Shown: positions 43,389 to 52,596 of the stretch, piece by piece
How the letters are laid out: the number at the start of each line of letters is the position of its first letter
Numbering within the stretch: the stretch's first letter is position 1
From: Longispora fulva
GTDB taxonomy: Bacteria; Actinomycetota; Actinomycetes; Mycobacteriales; Micromonosporaceae
Assembly: GCF_015751905.1 (NCBI RefSeq)
Contig: NZ_JADOUF010000001.1
Location: 6,014,001-6,078,000, forward strand
Direction of reading: 5' to 3'
DNA length: 64,000 bases
The notes under the pieces: generated by a model
Seen by the model: only the letters and a program-made list of their open reading frames with translations
The model's database searches: none
Told to the model about the DNA's origin: nothing
Made by a program: the position numbers and the translations under genes

Positions 43389-44327
43389 ATGAGTCATCCG
43401 AGGCTGCACATCGTCACGGGCAAGGGCGGCACCGGCAAGACCACGGTCGCGGCGGCCCTGGCGCTCGCCCTGGCCGGCGAGGGTCGCCGCACGCTGCTGG
43501 TGGAGGTCGAGGGCCGTCAGGGCATCGCCCAGCTCTTCGACACCGCCCCGCTGCCCTACGAGGAGCGCAAGATCGCCACCGGCCCGGACGGCGGGGAGGT
43601 GCGGGCGCTCGCCGTGGACGTCGAGGAGGCCCTCCTCGAGTATCTGGACATGTTCTACCGGCTCGGTCGGGCCGGGCGGGCGCTGCAGAAGTTCGGCGCG
43701 TTCGACTTCGCGACCACGATCGCGCCGGGGCTGCGGGACATCCTGCTGACCGGCAAGATCAAAGAGGCGACGACCCGGACGGAACACAACAAACGGGTGT
43801 ATGACGCGATCGTCGTCGACGGCCCGCCCACCGGCCGGATCGGCCGGTTCCTCAACGTGACGGCCGAGGCGGCCAAGCTCGCCAAGGTGGGTCCGATCAA
43901 GACCCAGAGCGAGGGGGTCGCGGCGGTCCTGCGGTCCCCGATGGCCACGATCCATGTGGTGACGCTGCTGGAGGAGATGCCGGTCCAGGAGTGCCGGGAC
44001 GCGATCGCCGAGCTCACGGCCCTGGACATGCCGATCGGTTCGGTGATCGTCAACGCGACCCGGCCGTCGGCGCTGGACGGCGTCAAGATCACCCAGGCGG
44101 AGCTCAAGCGCGGGCTGACGTCCGCGGGGCTCCCCGCCGACAAGGCCACGGTCGGCGGTCTGCTGGAAGAGGCCAAGCTCCATCAGGTACGCCTGCGCCT
44201 GGAGCGCGAGCTGTCCTCGGAGCTCGACGCCCTGGAGTACCCGATGGTGCGGTTGCCACTGCTCCCCGACGGCATGGACCTCGCCGGCCTCTACGAGCTG
44301 GCCGCGACGCTGCGGGGTTCACTGTGA
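43389..44327 (+). CDS. Get3/ArsA-family ATPase, first of pair
   Basis: This 312-aa deviant Walker A ATPase ([20 protein letters not shown], residues 11-30) has the switch region [17 protein letters not shown]. It is of the type named ArsA/Get3. No arsenite-binding Cys cluster is visible, so arsenic transport is unlikely. The M. tuberculosis counterpart is Rv3679 (the Rv3679-Rv3680 pair forms a hetero-oligomer that affects glycerol metabolism and stress). It overlaps the second ATPase by 4 bp. Confidence 0.92.
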   Translation: MSHPRLHIVTGKGGTGKTTVAAALALALAGEGRRTLLVEVEGRQGIAQLFDTAPLPYEERKIATGPDGGEVRALAVDVEEALLEYLDMFYRLGRAGRALQKFGAFDFATTIAPGLRDILLTGKIKEATTRTEHNKRVYDAIVVDGPPTGRIGRFLNVTAEAAKLAKVGPIKTQSEGVAAVLRSPMATIHVVTLLEEMPVQECRDAIAELTALDMPIGSVIVNATRPSALDGVKITQAELKRGLTSAGLPADKATVGGLLEEAKLHQVRLRLERELSSELDALEYPMVRLPLLPDGMDLAGLYELAATLRGSL

Positions 44328-45409
44328 ACCTGGACATGGACGCCCTGCTCGCCGACGCGCACACCCGGATCGTGGTGTGCTGCGGCTCCGGCGGGGTCGG
44401 CAAGACCACCACGGCCGCGGCACTGGCCCTGCGGGCAGCGGAGAAGCACGGCCGGCGCACCGTGGTGCTGACCATCGACCCGGCCCGCAGGCTGGCCCAG
44501 TCGATGGGGCTCACCGAGCTGGACAACACCCCGCGCAAGGTGGAGAGCGCCGATGGCGACCTGTTCGCGATGATGCTCGACATGAAGCGGACCTTCGACG
44601 AGGTCGTGCTCGCCCACACCGACCCGAAGCGCGCGAAGGAGATCTTCGCCAACCCGTTCTACCAGGCCATGAGCTCCACGTTCGCCGGGACGCAGGAGTA
44701 CATGGCGATGGAGAAGCTCGGCCAGCTCCGCGCCACCGACGAGTGGGACCTGATCGTGGTGGACACCCCGCCGTCCCGGTCGGCGCTGGACTTCCTCGAC
44801 GCGCCGCAGCGGCTCGCCCGGTTCCTCGACGGCCGGATGCTCCGGATGCTGCTCGCCCCGGCCCGCGCCGGGGGCAGGAGCGTGTTCAACCTGGTCACGG
44901 CCTCGTTCGGGGTGATGACGAAGGCGTTCACGAAGATCCTGGGCGGCCAGCTGCTCACCGATGTGTCCGGGTTCGTCACGGCGTTGGACTCGATGTTCGG
45001 CGGGTTCCGCGAGCGCGCGGAGCAGACGTACAAGGTGCTGCAGGCCCGGGAGACGGCGTTCCTGGTGGTGGCCGCCCCGGAGCCGGACGCGCTGCGCGAG
45101 GCCGCGTACTTCGCCGGCCGGCTCGCCGAGGAGAAGATGCCCCTGGCCGGCCTGGTGCTCAACAGGATGCACCGGCTCTCGGTCCCGGACCTGTCCGTCG
45201 AACGGGCGCTGGCCGCTGCGGAGAAGGTCGACAGCCCGGTGACGGCGGAGGTCCTGCGCGTGCACGCGGACCTCAGTCGGCGGGTGGCCCGGGAGCGACG
45301 GCTGGCTGACCAGTTCACCGCCGCCCGGCCGGGCGTGCCCGTCTTCGAGGTACCAGCCCAACCGGAGGATGTCCACGATCTGGACGGCCTCCGGCGGGTG
45401 GTGGGTTAG
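44324..45409 (+). CDS. Get3/ArsA-family ATPase, second of pair
   Basis: This 361-aa ATPase has P-loop [20 protein letters not shown] (about residues 20-39), the [15 protein letters not shown] switch segment and conserved helical client-type region. GTG 44324 overlaps the first ATPase stop, so the two are made together and probably act as a heteromer, as known for M. tuberculosis Rv3679/Rv3680. Its stop overlaps the convergent whiB stop by four bases. Confidence 0.92.
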   Translation: MNLDMDALLADAHTRIVVCCGSGGVGKTTTAAALALRAAEKHGRRTVVLTIDPARRLAQSMGLTELDNTPRKVESADGDLFAMMLDMKRTFDEVVLAHTDPKRAKEIFANPFYQAMSSTFAGTQEYMAMEKLGQLRATDEWDLIVVDTPPSRSALDFLDAPQRLARFLDGRMLRMLLAPARAGGRSVFNLVTASFGVMTKAFTKILGGQLLTDVSGFVTALDSMFGGFRERAEQTYKVLQARETAFLVVAAPEPDALREAAYFAGRLAEEKMPLAGLVLNRMHRLSVPDLSVERALAAAEKVDSPVTAEVLRVHADLSRRVARERRLADQFTAARPGVPVFEVPAQPEDVHDLDGLRRVVG

Positions 45410-45696
45410 CAGATCTTCGCGAGTTCGCGATCCTTGAGGGCGGCCTCGAAGAGGCGCCGCCAGCTGGTGACCTGTGGGTGTCGGCGGATCAGGGCGCGGC
45501 GCTCCCGCTCGGTCATGCCGCCCCACACCCCGAACTCGATCTTGTTGTCCAATGCGTCGGCGAGGCATTCATAGCGAACCGGACATGTCCGGCACACTCG
45601 TTTTGCCACGTTCTGCTCAGCCCCCTGAACGAACAGTGCGTCCGGATCCCCGGACCGACACGCGGCTGCGCTCGCCCAATCAACGACAAGGCCCAT
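45406..45696 (-). CDS. whiB: WhiB-family iron-sulfur regulator (WhiB4-like by position)
   Basis: This 96-aa redox-sensing protein has four cluster Cys at residues 13, 35, 38 and 44 ([16 protein letters not shown]), the GVWGGM turn (55-60) and basic DNA-binding tail [16 protein letters not shown] second short C-terminal part ([15 protein letters not shown]) ends in Cys. The M. tuberculosis gene between the ArsA pair and ponA2 is whiB4 (Rv3681c), so orthology is likely. ATG 45696 matches typical WhiB starts; upstream in-frame codons give an unlikely His/Gly-rich leader. Confidence 0.94.
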   Translation of the reverse strand: MGLVVDWASAAACRSGDPDALFVQGAEQNVAKRVCRTCPVRYECLADALDNKIEFGVWGGMTERERRALIRRHPQVTSWRRLFEAALKDRELAKIC

Positions 45697-46069
45697 ATTT
45701 CCCGGTCCCCCCTTGTGGTGTCCCCCCTCATGGTTCGTTCGTGTACCCCACGTCCGAACCACCCAACCCTCACCCGGCGCGACCTGTGGTCAGCGAACCC
45801 CCTCGTTGACGCACCTTCCAAGCCGTGTGAACAAGTCTGCCCTGCGCGATCATCATCCTCCGTGATTGACCGATTACGCAATGTGTTGGAGAGAAAAACG
45901 GACAGTAATTTTCTCCTGACACATCGGAGTGGCTCACCCCCATCACGGGTGACGGAATGTCAACCTTCCCGTTGGACGCAACCTTCCCCGGACTCAGCAC
46001 GTCTCTTGACACGTCAGGTCGGACCCGCGCGGGTGCCGGCCATACCGGCGCGTCACGTACTCTGAGGCG
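45697..46069. promoter_or_regulatory. Divergent whiB/ponA intergenic region, no gene seen
   Basis: This 373-bp gap separates two divergent genes and must contain both promoters. It is more AT-rich than its surroundings. A TTGACA box (46006-46011) facing the PBP gene could be a -35, but no matching -10 is clear. No open reading frame with good codon use is present. Confidence 0.6.
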
Positions 46070-48559
46070 GTGCACTGGATGCGAGACCGCGATCGAACCC
46101 TGCTCTCCAACGCCGCTTCGCTGCTGGTCTGCGGCATCCTTGCCGGCGTAGTCGTCGCCGCCGTGGCCTTCCCGGCCGTGGCGGTCTCCGGGCTCGCCGC
46201 CAAGTCGGGAGCCGAGGCGTTCGAGAACCTGCCGAGTGAGCTCAAGACCCCGCCGGCGCCCCAGATCACCTATGTCAACGCCAGCGACGGCAAGACCCTG
46301 CTCGCGATGCTCTACGACGAGAACCGGCGCGACGTCGCGCTGACGGGCGTCGCGGACATCATGCAGAAGGCCATGGTCGCGGCCGAGGACACCCGGTTCT
46401 ACGAGCACAAGGGCGTCGACCCGAAGGGCGTGGTCCGGGCGTTCGTCGCGAACAACGGCAGCGACGACGGCGACACCCAGGGCGCGTCGACCCTGACGAT
46501 GCAGTACGTGCGGCAGTCGTTGCGGTACAACGCGACCACGCCGCAGGAGGTGCTCGCCGCCGTCGCGCAGACCCCGGCACGCAAGCTCAAGGAGATGCGC
46601 TACGCGCTGGCGCTGGAGAAGAAGCTCACCAAGGCCCAGATCCTCGAGCGCTACCTGAACATCTCCTACTTCGGGCACCAGGCCTACGGCATCTCCTCCG
46701 CCTCCCAGGTCTACTTCAACAAGCCCCCGGACAAGCTGACCCTCGCCGAGGCGTCGCTGCTCGCCGGCCTGGTGAAGTCGCCCAGCGAGTACGACCCGAC
46801 GCTCAAGAACGGCAAGCAGTTCGCCCTCGACCGGCGGACCTACGTGCTCGAGCAGATGGTCAAGCTCAAGATGGTCACCCAGGCCGAGGCCGACGAGGCC
46901 GCGAAGGCCCCGATGAACATCACGGCGCACGACCTGCCCAACGGCTGTGTCAACGTCCAGCCCAACAACGCCGGGTTCTTCTGCGACTTCCTGGTCTCCT
47001 GGTGGAAGGAGCAGCCGGCGTTCGGCGAGGGCCCCGGGGAGCGGGAGGACCGGCTCAAGCGGGGTGGCTACACGATCACCACCACGCTCGACCTGAACCT
47101 GCAGAACACGGCCGTGGCCAACCTGAACGACCAGATCTCCAACCGCAACTCGATCGCGATCACCACCGCCGCGATCGAGCCGGGCACCGGCCGGGTGCAG
47201 GCGATGGCCGCGAACCGGAACTACAGCCTCGACCAGAGCGGCAACGGGGCGACCACCGACCCGGCGAAGCAGGGCCAGAAGGGCACCTGGCCGAACACCA
47301 CGAACCCGCTGGTCAGCGGGGGCGGGGACATCACCGGGTACCAGGCGGGCTCGACCTTCAAGATCTTCACGCTGGTCGCGGCGTTGGACGCCGGGTTCCC
47401 GCTGGCCTACACGATCAACGCGAAGAGCCCGTACATCTCCAACCGGTACTGGAACTCCGAAAAGGGCGACTCCAGCTGCAACTACGACGCCGGTCGCCAG
47501 GAGTACCACTACTGTCCGAAGAACGACAACGCCAGCTGGATGAACGGCAACCGGTCCATGTGGACGGGCTTCGGGCGCTCGGTGAACACGTTCTTCGTCC
47601 CGCTCCAGGAGAAGGTCGGTACCTCCAAGGTGGTCAAGGCCGCCCAGGACGCCGGGATCAAGTTCCGGTCCAAGGGCGACGCCGAAATCTACGCCGGCCC
47701 CGCAGCCGACAACTACGGCTCCTTCACGCTGGGCGTCACGGCGACCACCCCGCTCGACCTGGCCAACGCGTACGCGACATTGGCGGCCGGCGGTAACCGG
47801 TGCGAGCCCATCCCGGTGCTGGAGATCAAGGACCCGGCCGGCAACAAGGTCGACGGCGCCACGCCGAAGTGCAGCCAGACGATCAAGCCCGACGTCGCCA
47901 ACGCCGCGATCGACGCCGCCCGGTGCCCGCTCGACGACCAGTCGGCAGCGCACAAGTGCGACGGAGCCACGGCCAACGGCTTCCACAGCACCGTGGGTCG
48001 TCCGGTGGCCGGCAAGACCGGTACCTCCGACGAGACCTCGTCCACGGTCGTCGCCACCACCCCGCAGCTCAGCATGGCCGCCATCGCCGCCGACCCGGAC
48101 AACCCGCAGCGCGGCGCGACCAACATGCACAACCAGGTCAACAACCTGGTCTCGAGAACCCTGCGCGACGGCCTCAAGGGCAAAGAGGTGAAGAACTTCA
48201 CCCCACCGACCCAGCTGATGGCGTACGGCGACCAGAAGCCGGTCCCGTCCGTGAAGTGCCAGACGGCAGGGGCGGCCGAGTCCGCGATCCGGCGGGCAGG
48301 GTTCGAGGTCGAGACGTCCTCCGCCAAGATCCCGTCCGCGTGTCCCGAGGGCACGGTGGCCGAGACCAGCCCCGAGGGCCAGGCGCCCAAGGGCTCCACG
48401 ATCACCCTGACGCTCAGCAGCGGCAAGGCCGGCGCGAGTGCCACCCCGGCCACCAACAACGGTGGCGGCGGGGGCGGCCCCGGCAATGGTGGCGGAGGAG
48501 GTGGCGGGGGCGGCATCCCGTTCCCGCCGATCCCGAACTGGCCACCGTCCAGGCGGTAG
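46070..48559 (+). CDS. ponA2: Bifunctional class A penicillin-binding protein (PonA2-like)
   Basis: This 829-aa cell-wall synthase has one N-terminal transmembrane helix, a glycosyltransferase 51 domain (AAEDTRFYEHKGVD about residue 104, GASTLTMQYVRQS, YLNISYFGHQAYGI), a transpeptidase domain (SxxK in AGSTFKIF at about 428; SVN in GRSVNTFF at about 504; KTG in AGKTGTSDE at about 648) and a C-terminal PASTA domain (AESAIRRAGFEVET). The tail is Gly/Pro-rich. It matches the M. tuberculosis PonA2 position (Rv3682). Start is GTG 46070; ATG 46079 is also in frame. Confidence 0.94.
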   Translation: MHWMRDRDRTLLSNAASLLVCGILAGVVVAAVAFPAVAVSGLAAKSGAEAFENLPSELKTPPAPQITYVNASDGKTLLAMLYDENRRDVALTGVADIMQKAMVAAEDTRFYEHKGVDPKGVVRAFVANNGSDDGDTQGASTLTMQYVRQSLRYNATTPQEVLAAVAQTPARKLKEMRYALALEKKLTKAQILERYLNISYFGHQAYGISSASQVYFNKPPDKLTLAEASLLAGLVKSPSEYDPTLKNGKQFALDRRTYVLEQMVKLKMVTQAEADEAAKAPMNITAHDLPNGCVNVQPNNAGFFCDFLVSWWKEQPAFGEGPGEREDRLKRGGYTITTTLDLNLQNTAVANLNDQISNRNSIAITTAAIEPGTGRVQAMAANRNYSLDQSGNGATTDPAKQGQKGTWPNTTNPLVSGGGDITGYQAGSTFKIFTLVAALDAGFPLAYTINAKSPYISNRYWNSEKGDSSCNYDAGRQEYHYCPKNDNASWMNGNRSMWTGFGRSVNTFFVPLQEKVGTSKVVKAAQDAGIKFRSKGDAEIYAGPAADNYGSFTLGVTATTPLDLANAYATLAAGGNRCEPIPVLEIKDPAGNKVDGATPKCSQTIKPDVANAAIDAARCPLDDQSAAHKCDGATANGFHSTVGRPVAGKTGTSDETSSTVVATTPQLSMAAIAADPDNPQRGATNMHNQVNNLVSRTLRDGLKGKEVKNFTPPTQLMAYGDQKPVPSVKCQTAGAAESAIRRAGFEVETSSAKIPSACPEGTVAETSPEGQAPKGSTITLTLSSGKAGASATPATNNGGGGGGPGNGGGGGGGGGIPFPPIPNWPPSRR

Positions 48560-48563
48560 CGAC

Positions 48564-48595
48564 AAAGGGGCACCCCGATCTCGGGGTGCCCCTTT
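48564..48595 (+). terminator. Terminator after ponA2-like gene
   Basis: A perfect 15-bp inverted repeat (AAAGGGGCACCCCGA, 48564-48578, with 48581-48595) forms a near-symmetrical stem ending in TTT, 5 bp after the stop. Confidence 0.85.
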
Positions 48596-48619
48596 CACGT
48601 TCCGGCCGTGGGGCTCGGG

Positions 48620-49072
48620 TCAGCCGAGCTGCTTGCGGACCTCCGCCGCGACCCGCCCACCCTCGGCCCGCCCGGCGACCGCGGCCTGAGCGGCCTTCAT
48701 CGCCATCCCGAGGGCCTTCGGCCCCTCGAAACCACCGGCGGCGAGCGCGCCGGCCACCAGCTCGGTGAGTTCGGCGTCCGACAGCTGCGCCGGCAGGTAC
48801 GCCTCCAGGATCTCCTCCTCGGCCCGCTCCTTGGCCGCCAGCTCCGTGCGGCCCGCGTCGGCGAAGGCCACCGCGGACTCGCGCCGCTTCTTGGCCTCCT
48901 TCGTCACGACGGCCAGCACCTCGTCGTCGCTCAGCTCCCTGGCCTGCTTGCCGGCCACCTCCGCGCTCTTCACGGCGGTGAGCACCATCTTCAGGGTGGA
49001 GGTCGTGAGCTCGTTGCGGGCCTTCATCGCGGTACGCATATCGGTTTCGAGCCGGTCCTTGAGAGTCGCCAT
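48620..49072 (-). CDS. yqeY: GatB/YqeY domain protein
   Basis: This 150-aa soluble helical protein has family features LKDRLETDMRTAMKARN at the start, LRM-like STLKMVLTAVK, a conserved VTKEAKKRRESAVAF helix, and the GatB-tail-like VAGRAEGGRVAAEVRKQL end. YqeY proteins resemble the tRNA-binding tail of the GatCAB amidotransferase; their role is not settled. It is convergent with ponA2 and divergent from the phosphoesterase gene, 24 bp away. Confidence 0.92.
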   Translation of the reverse strand: MATLKDRLETDMRTAMKARNELTTSTLKMVLTAVKSAEVAGKQARELSDDEVLAVVTKEAKKRRESAVAFADAGRTELAAKERAEEEILEAYLPAQLSDAELTELVAGALAAGGFEGPKALGMAMKAAQAAVAGRAEGGRVAAEVRKQLG

Positions 49073-49096
49073 ACCGGGAAAACTACGCTAGGGGGC

Positions 49097-49996
49097 ATGC
49101 GGACACGCAATGTAATTCGGTTGGCCGGTGCGGTCGGGGTTGTCGGGGCGGCATGTGTGGCCTACGGCACATTCGTGGAGCGGACCCGCTACACGCTGAG
49201 ACGGGTCGACGTGCCGGTGCTCGACGCCGACGCCGAGCCCCTCCGGGTGCTGCACGTCACCGACCTGCACATGACCCCCAACCAACGCGGCAAGCAGGAG
49301 TGGGTGGCGGCGCTCGCTGCGCTCGACCCGGACCTGGTCCTGCTCACCGGCGACAACATGGCCCACCCGGAGTCGCTGTCGGGCGTGCTCCGCGCTGTCG
49401 AGCCGCTGCTGGACTTCCCGGGCGCGTTCGTGTTCGGCTCCAATGACTATCTGGGCCCGGTACCCAAAAATCCTTTCATGTATTTCAACCCCAACCGGGT
49501 GTACAAGCAGGGCGTGCCCCTGCCCAGCGAGGAGCTCCGGGCCGCGCTGACCTCGGCGGGATGGGCCGACCTGAACAACGCGAAGGCCACGGTGAAGGCC
49601 GGCGGCCGGCGGATCGACTTCGCCGGCGTCGACGACCCGCACGTGAACCGCGACGACTACGACTCGGTCGCCGGCCCGGTGGACCCGACGGCAGACATCC
49701 GGATCGGCGTGACGCACTCGCCGGCGTCCCGGGTCCTCAACCGGATGGTCGCCGACGGCTACGACCTGTTGGTCGCCGGCCACACGCACGGTGGCCAGGT
49801 GTGCATCCCGGGCATCGGCGCCCTGGTGACGAACTGTGACCTACCGCGCTCCATGGCCAAGGGACTGCACTGGTACTCCCGCGGCGACCACGCGGCGTGG
49901 CTGCACGTGTCCGCCGGGCTGGGGACGAATCCATACACACCATTCCGATTCGCGTGCCCGCCGGAGGCTACGGTGCTGACGCTGATCCCGCGGTAA
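49097..49996 (+). CDS. Membrane-anchored calcineurin-like metallophosphoesterase
   Basis: This is a 299-aa protein with an N-terminal hydrophobic anchor (VIRLAGAVGVVGAACVAYG) and a metallophosphoesterase domain: HVTDLHMTPNQRG (D-x-H), LLTGDNMAHPES (GD), FGSNDYLGPVP (GND-like), GVTHSP and AGHTHGGQVCIPG (metal His). It matches the M. tuberculosis gene after ponA2 (Rv3683). The substrate is unknown; relatives act on UDP-sugars, lipids or nucleotides. I use ATG 49097; the frame stays open into the convergent yqeY region but with no start there. Confidence 0.9.
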   Translation: MRTRNVIRLAGAVGVVGAACVAYGTFVERTRYTLRRVDVPVLDADAEPLRVLHVTDLHMTPNQRGKQEWVAALAALDPDLVLLTGDNMAHPESLSGVLRAVEPLLDFPGAFVFGSNDYLGPVPKNPFMYFNPNRVYKQGVPLPSEELRAALTSAGWADLNNAKATVKAGGRRIDFAGVDDPHVNRDDYDSVAGPVDPTADIRIGVTHSPASRVLNRMVADGYDLLVAGHTHGGQVCIPGIGALVTNCDLPRSMAKGLHWYSRGDHAAWLHVSAGLGTNPYTPFRFACPPEATVLTLIPR

Positions 49997-50045
49997 CCCG
50001 GTTGGCTTGAGCCCGGGGGGCTGCGCTACTATTTGGCGGCACGAT

Positions 50046-50119
50046 CGGGGTATGGCGCAGTTTGGTAGCGCGCTACGTTCGGGACGTAGAGGCCGTCGGT
50101 TCAAATCCGGCTACCCCGA
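50046..50119 (+). tRNA. tRNA-Pro (CGG anticodon)
   Basis: The full cloverleaf is visible. The 7-bp acceptor stem is CGGGGTA (50046-50052) with TACCCCG (50112-50118). The D arm is GCGC...GCGC. The anticodon stem CTACG/CGTAG encloses loop TTCGGGA, giving anticodon CGG (50080-50082). The T arm is GTCGG-TTCAAAT-CCGGC. CCA is not encoded. The 3' half (50078 on) is duplicated at 62357, showing that the integrated element uses this gene as its attachment site and restores it. Confidence 0.96.
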
Positions 50120-50122
50120 CAG
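50078..50122 (+). repeat. attL: 45-bp direct repeat (tRNA-Pro 3' half)
   Basis: It is identical over 45 bp to 62357-62401. It runs from the anticodon loop through the T arm and acceptor stem and ends in ACAG. It is the core attachment site at the integrase side. Confidence 0.95.
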
Positions 50123-50134
50123 TTAGAACGGCAG

Positions 50135-50173
50135 GTCAGGGCCGGTTTCCCATCACGGGAGACCGGCCCTGAC
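50135..50173 (+). terminator. Element-borne terminator after tRNA-Pro
   Basis: A 17-bp stem (50135-50151 with 50157-50173, one G-T pair) has a 5-nt loop and is followed by TCGTTTC. It terminates the reconstituted tRNA, and possibly the integrase transcript from the other side. Confidence 0.75.
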
Positions 50174-50192
50174 TCGTTTCAAGATCCGCTCC

Positions 50193-50217
50193 GGGAGAAA
50201 TCTGGGAGAAGATCTTG
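50193..50217 (+). repeat. Left copy of a 25-bp end repeat (possible integrase arm site)
   Basis: This 25-bp stretch beginning GGGAGAAATCTGGGAGAAG matches 22 of 25 bases at 62233-62257 in the same orientation. Both copies lie inside the element, near its ends. Confidence 0.55.
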
Positions 50218-50229
50218 AGAATGGGCCAC

Positions 50230-51756
50230 TCAGGCGGCGGAACTCTCTCCCCGCAACAGCCGGTCCAGCACACCCACCGGGGACCCTGGGCTCAGCGTCC
50301 GGCGCTCGGCCAGGGCGGCAAGCCACAGCCCCGTCAAACCCTCCATGAGCGACTCTCGCATCGGAGCGGTGGTGTGGGAGTACCGGGCCTGGACCGATCC
50401 GTCCATGTGCCCCATGCGCTCGTCCTTGAGCTGCGCAGGGATGCTCAGCCCGTCCATGATCGTTTTGTGGCTGTGCCGTAGACCGTGCGGCGTCAGCCGA
50501 GGGGCGATCGGCAGCCAGCAGGCGTCGGCACGCAGTGCCGCGCCCCTCCCCCGTGCAGGCACCCCGGGCCAGGGTTCACCCAGGATCGGCACTGGTCGCG
50601 GTTGCCCGCCTGTCTGTCCGGGGTACCGGCCCGTGGCTGCCGGGTGAAACAGCCAACTCGCGAACCCTGACCGTCGCCAGTGCGCGGCCAGCTCTCCCAC
50701 TCGCGCGCTGCGCACATAGCCGAGATCCGCGACAGCCGCCCGCACCGTGACCCGCGTGGCCTCTGGAACCGTGTCCGGTCTGTTCAGCACGTTGGAGACA
50801 GTGCCGGTAGACACGCCAGCTCTCCGGGCCACGTCGACCAGCTTCGGGCCGGGCAGGCTCGCGGCACCGTTGGCCGGTCGGTGACCACGGAACACGTAGG
50901 TCCGCCCATGGCAAGCGCAGGGCGGGTGCGCGGAGTGCGCGATGTGGTCGAGCAGTAGACGGCTGTGCCACCGCGGCAGGTCGATAGTCCTCCGCGAATC
51001 GTCCTTCGGTGGGCACCGGTGCAGTTCCCCGGTGTCCAGCTCGTAGAGCTGCCATTCCACCCGCAGCTCTCGCCCCCGGACGTACTCCGTCTCCAGCCCG
51101 ACCATCTCCCCCCAGCGCATGCCGGTGTAGCCCTTCGTCACCACCGCGACGAATTCGTCATCGCGGCCCGACAACAGCGCGGCGCGTTCAGCGAGGAGGA
51201 GGATGCCCAACGCGTCGGTCACGGCCTTTTCGGGTCCGCGTCGGCTGGTTCGTCCGGCTCGTTTCCCTCGTCCGCGTCGCTTGGTGACGGGGTTGTCCGT
51301 GATCAGCTCCTCGTCCACCGCGTCGGACATGATCAGGTGGAACGTCGCCCGCCAGGTCTTGATGGTCGACTCCGCGTAGCCCAACGCCCGCTCGCGCTTC
51401 TCCCAGGCGTCGACATCCCCGCGCTTGATGTCCGCAAGCGCCCACTCCTCAAACGCCGTCAGGAGGTGGGTTTCGAGGTTGCGGCGGTAGGTCTGCATGG
51501 TCGATGCGGCGAGATCCTGGGCCGCGTACCACCGGGTGGCGTAAGCGCCGAACGTCTCCCGCCCGAGCGACGGGTCGCGCCAGGTGCGTTTGCGAACCCG
51601 GGCCTCTTCCTCCTCGGCGGCCTGCTCGGCCTCCCGCTTAGTGCGGAACCGGATCGTACCGCCGGCGTCGTCCTTGACGGTCCCGTACTTTCCAGTATCG
51701 ATCTTGTACCGGCCACGCCAGTAGCCACCGCGATTCTCCGCGAACGCCATGTGCAT
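50230..51756 (-). CDS. int: Tyrosine integrase with an embedded LacI-type HTH domain
   Basis: This is a 508-aa site-specific recombinase. An AP2/SAM-like N-terminal arm (residues 1-200) is followed by the catalytic core: Arg in GYTGMRWGEM (about 210), HGLRH (about 424) and Tyr in VQARYSHTT (about 457). Between the first Arg and HxxR, residues about 300-355 read LVDVARRAGVSTGTVSNVLN and RATVRAAVADLGYVRS-like, a LacI-family HTH; this domain sits inside the core. Start ATG 51756 is 5 bp from GAAGGG. It recombines the tRNA-Pro attB. It is the last gene of the xis-int unit. Confidence 0.93.
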   Translation of the reverse strand: MHMAFAENRGGYWRGRYKIDTGKYGTVKDDAGGTIRFRTKREAEQAAEEEEARVRKRTWRDPSLGRETFGAYATRWYAAQDLAASTMQTYRRNLETHLLTAFEEWALADIKRGDVDAWEKRERALGYAESTIKTWRATFHLIMSDAVDEELITDNPVTKRRGRGKRAGRTSRRGPEKAVTDALGILLLAERAALLSGRDDEFVAVVTKGYTGMRWGEMVGLETEYVRGRELRVEWQLYELDTGELHRCPPKDDSRRTIDLPRWHSRLLLDHIAHSAHPPCACHGRTYVFRGHRPANGAASLPGPKLVDVARRAGVSTGTVSNVLNRPDTVPEATRVTVRAAVADLGYVRSARVGELAAHWRRSGFASWLFHPAATGRYPGQTGGQPRPVPILGEPWPGVPARGRGAALRADACWLPIAPRLTPHGLRHSHKTIMDGLSIPAQLKDERMGHMDGSVQARYSHTTAPMRESLMEGLTGLWLAALAERRTLSPGSPVGVLDRLLRGESSAA

Positions 51757-51778
51757 CACTGCCCTTCAGAAATGGAAC

Positions 51779-51806
51779 GCCCCGCACGGCAGTTGCCGTG
51801 CGGGGC
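51779..51806 (-). terminator. Strong hairpin between xis and int
   Basis: A perfect 13-bp inverted repeat (GCCCCGCACGGCA, 51779-51791, with 51794-51806) lies between the excisionase stop and the integrase start. It may attenuate read-through into int or mark the end of the xis transcript. Confidence 0.6.
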
Positions 51807-51813
51807 TGACGAA

Positions 51814-52164
51814 TCATGCTGCGGACCGCAGCGTTGCCGCGCGGACACGAGGCGGCGTACGCCCCTTCAACGGGATCACCGTTCCTTCCCCCTGGCTGCG
51901 TCGCTGCCGAGGGATGGCAGCCACGACAGTGGGGGTGCGATCGCGGTTGGTGGCTTCCACCTCGAAGAGGCGAATGATCTCGGTGATGTGCTGTTCGGTG
52001 AAGCGGTAGCTTCCGCCGATCCAGGCGAAGGGAATTCGCTTCTTTCGAGCCTGTTCCTTGACCCACCACTCCGAGCAGTCAAGGATCACGGCGACTTGGG
52101 CCGGACGGTAGAGCGCCGGCAGCCCCGTGACGGCGGGACCCCTGGGGGAGTCAGTGCGCACCAC
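51814..52164 (-). CDS. Excisionase / helix-turn-helix DNA-binding protein (Xis-like)
   Basis: This 116-aa MerR/excisionase-type protein has LYRPAQVAVILDCSEWWVKE (HTH), then RIPFAWIGGSYRFTEQHITE (wing), followed by a basic tail. Such proteins direct integrase toward excision. It lies 57 bp upstream of int on the same strand, as in AICEs. Start is GTG 52164; upstream it faces the iteron-like cluster, which could be its binding site. Confidence 0.84.
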   Translation of the reverse strand: MVRTDSPRGPAVTGLPALYRPAQVAVILDCSEWWVKEQARKKRIPFAWIGGSYRFTEQHITEIIRLFEVEATNRDRTPTVVAAIPRQRRSQGEGTVIPLKGRTPPRVRAATLRSAA

Positions 52165-52596
52165 GTCTACCTCCCATGTAGCAGGTGCAGGGAACCCACC
52201 TCAGAGGCCGCAGACGATGCCAGCAGCACTCAAGGGTCTCCCGTGATGGATGACGACCCGCCTCCGATATGGAGTGTTTCAGCGGCCCTCTCAGAGCGCC
52301 GTAGAGGCAAGATCTCGAACGGGTTGGTAGCCAAGTAAGGGCCGGTTGCTCTCAGAGGCTCTGAGAGGGTCCGTTTCCGGCTCTCGGCCCGTGATCGTTC
52401 CGGGCGGGTGCCGATTTGGGGTGGGGTAGCCGTCCCAGCCGTCCCAGCCGTCCCAGTGCAGGTCAGCCCTGGGACGGCTTGAACGGTGGGACGGCTTAAG
52501 CCGTCCCAGGGACATCACGGCGACCGGCGAGAGGGTTCCGGCCCGGGGTTGCGTGGGACGGCTTGAGCCGTCCCACGCGAAAAGCCGTCCCGGGGT
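52165..52596. other. Intergenic region between the DUF3631 gene and xis, rich in repeats
   Basis: No credible gene lies in this 432-bp gap, which holds most of the AGCCGTCCC repeat cluster (separate entry) and presumably the promoter for xis-int. Confidence 0.7.

Noticed and set aside
45770-48598. 942-aa minus-strand frame opposite the PBP
   Set aside because: Antisense to a complete class A PBP; spans the terminator and promoter.
50690-50850. Separate LacI-type repressor gene
   Set aside because: The HTH is in frame and continuous with the integrase on both sides, with no stop or start of its own.
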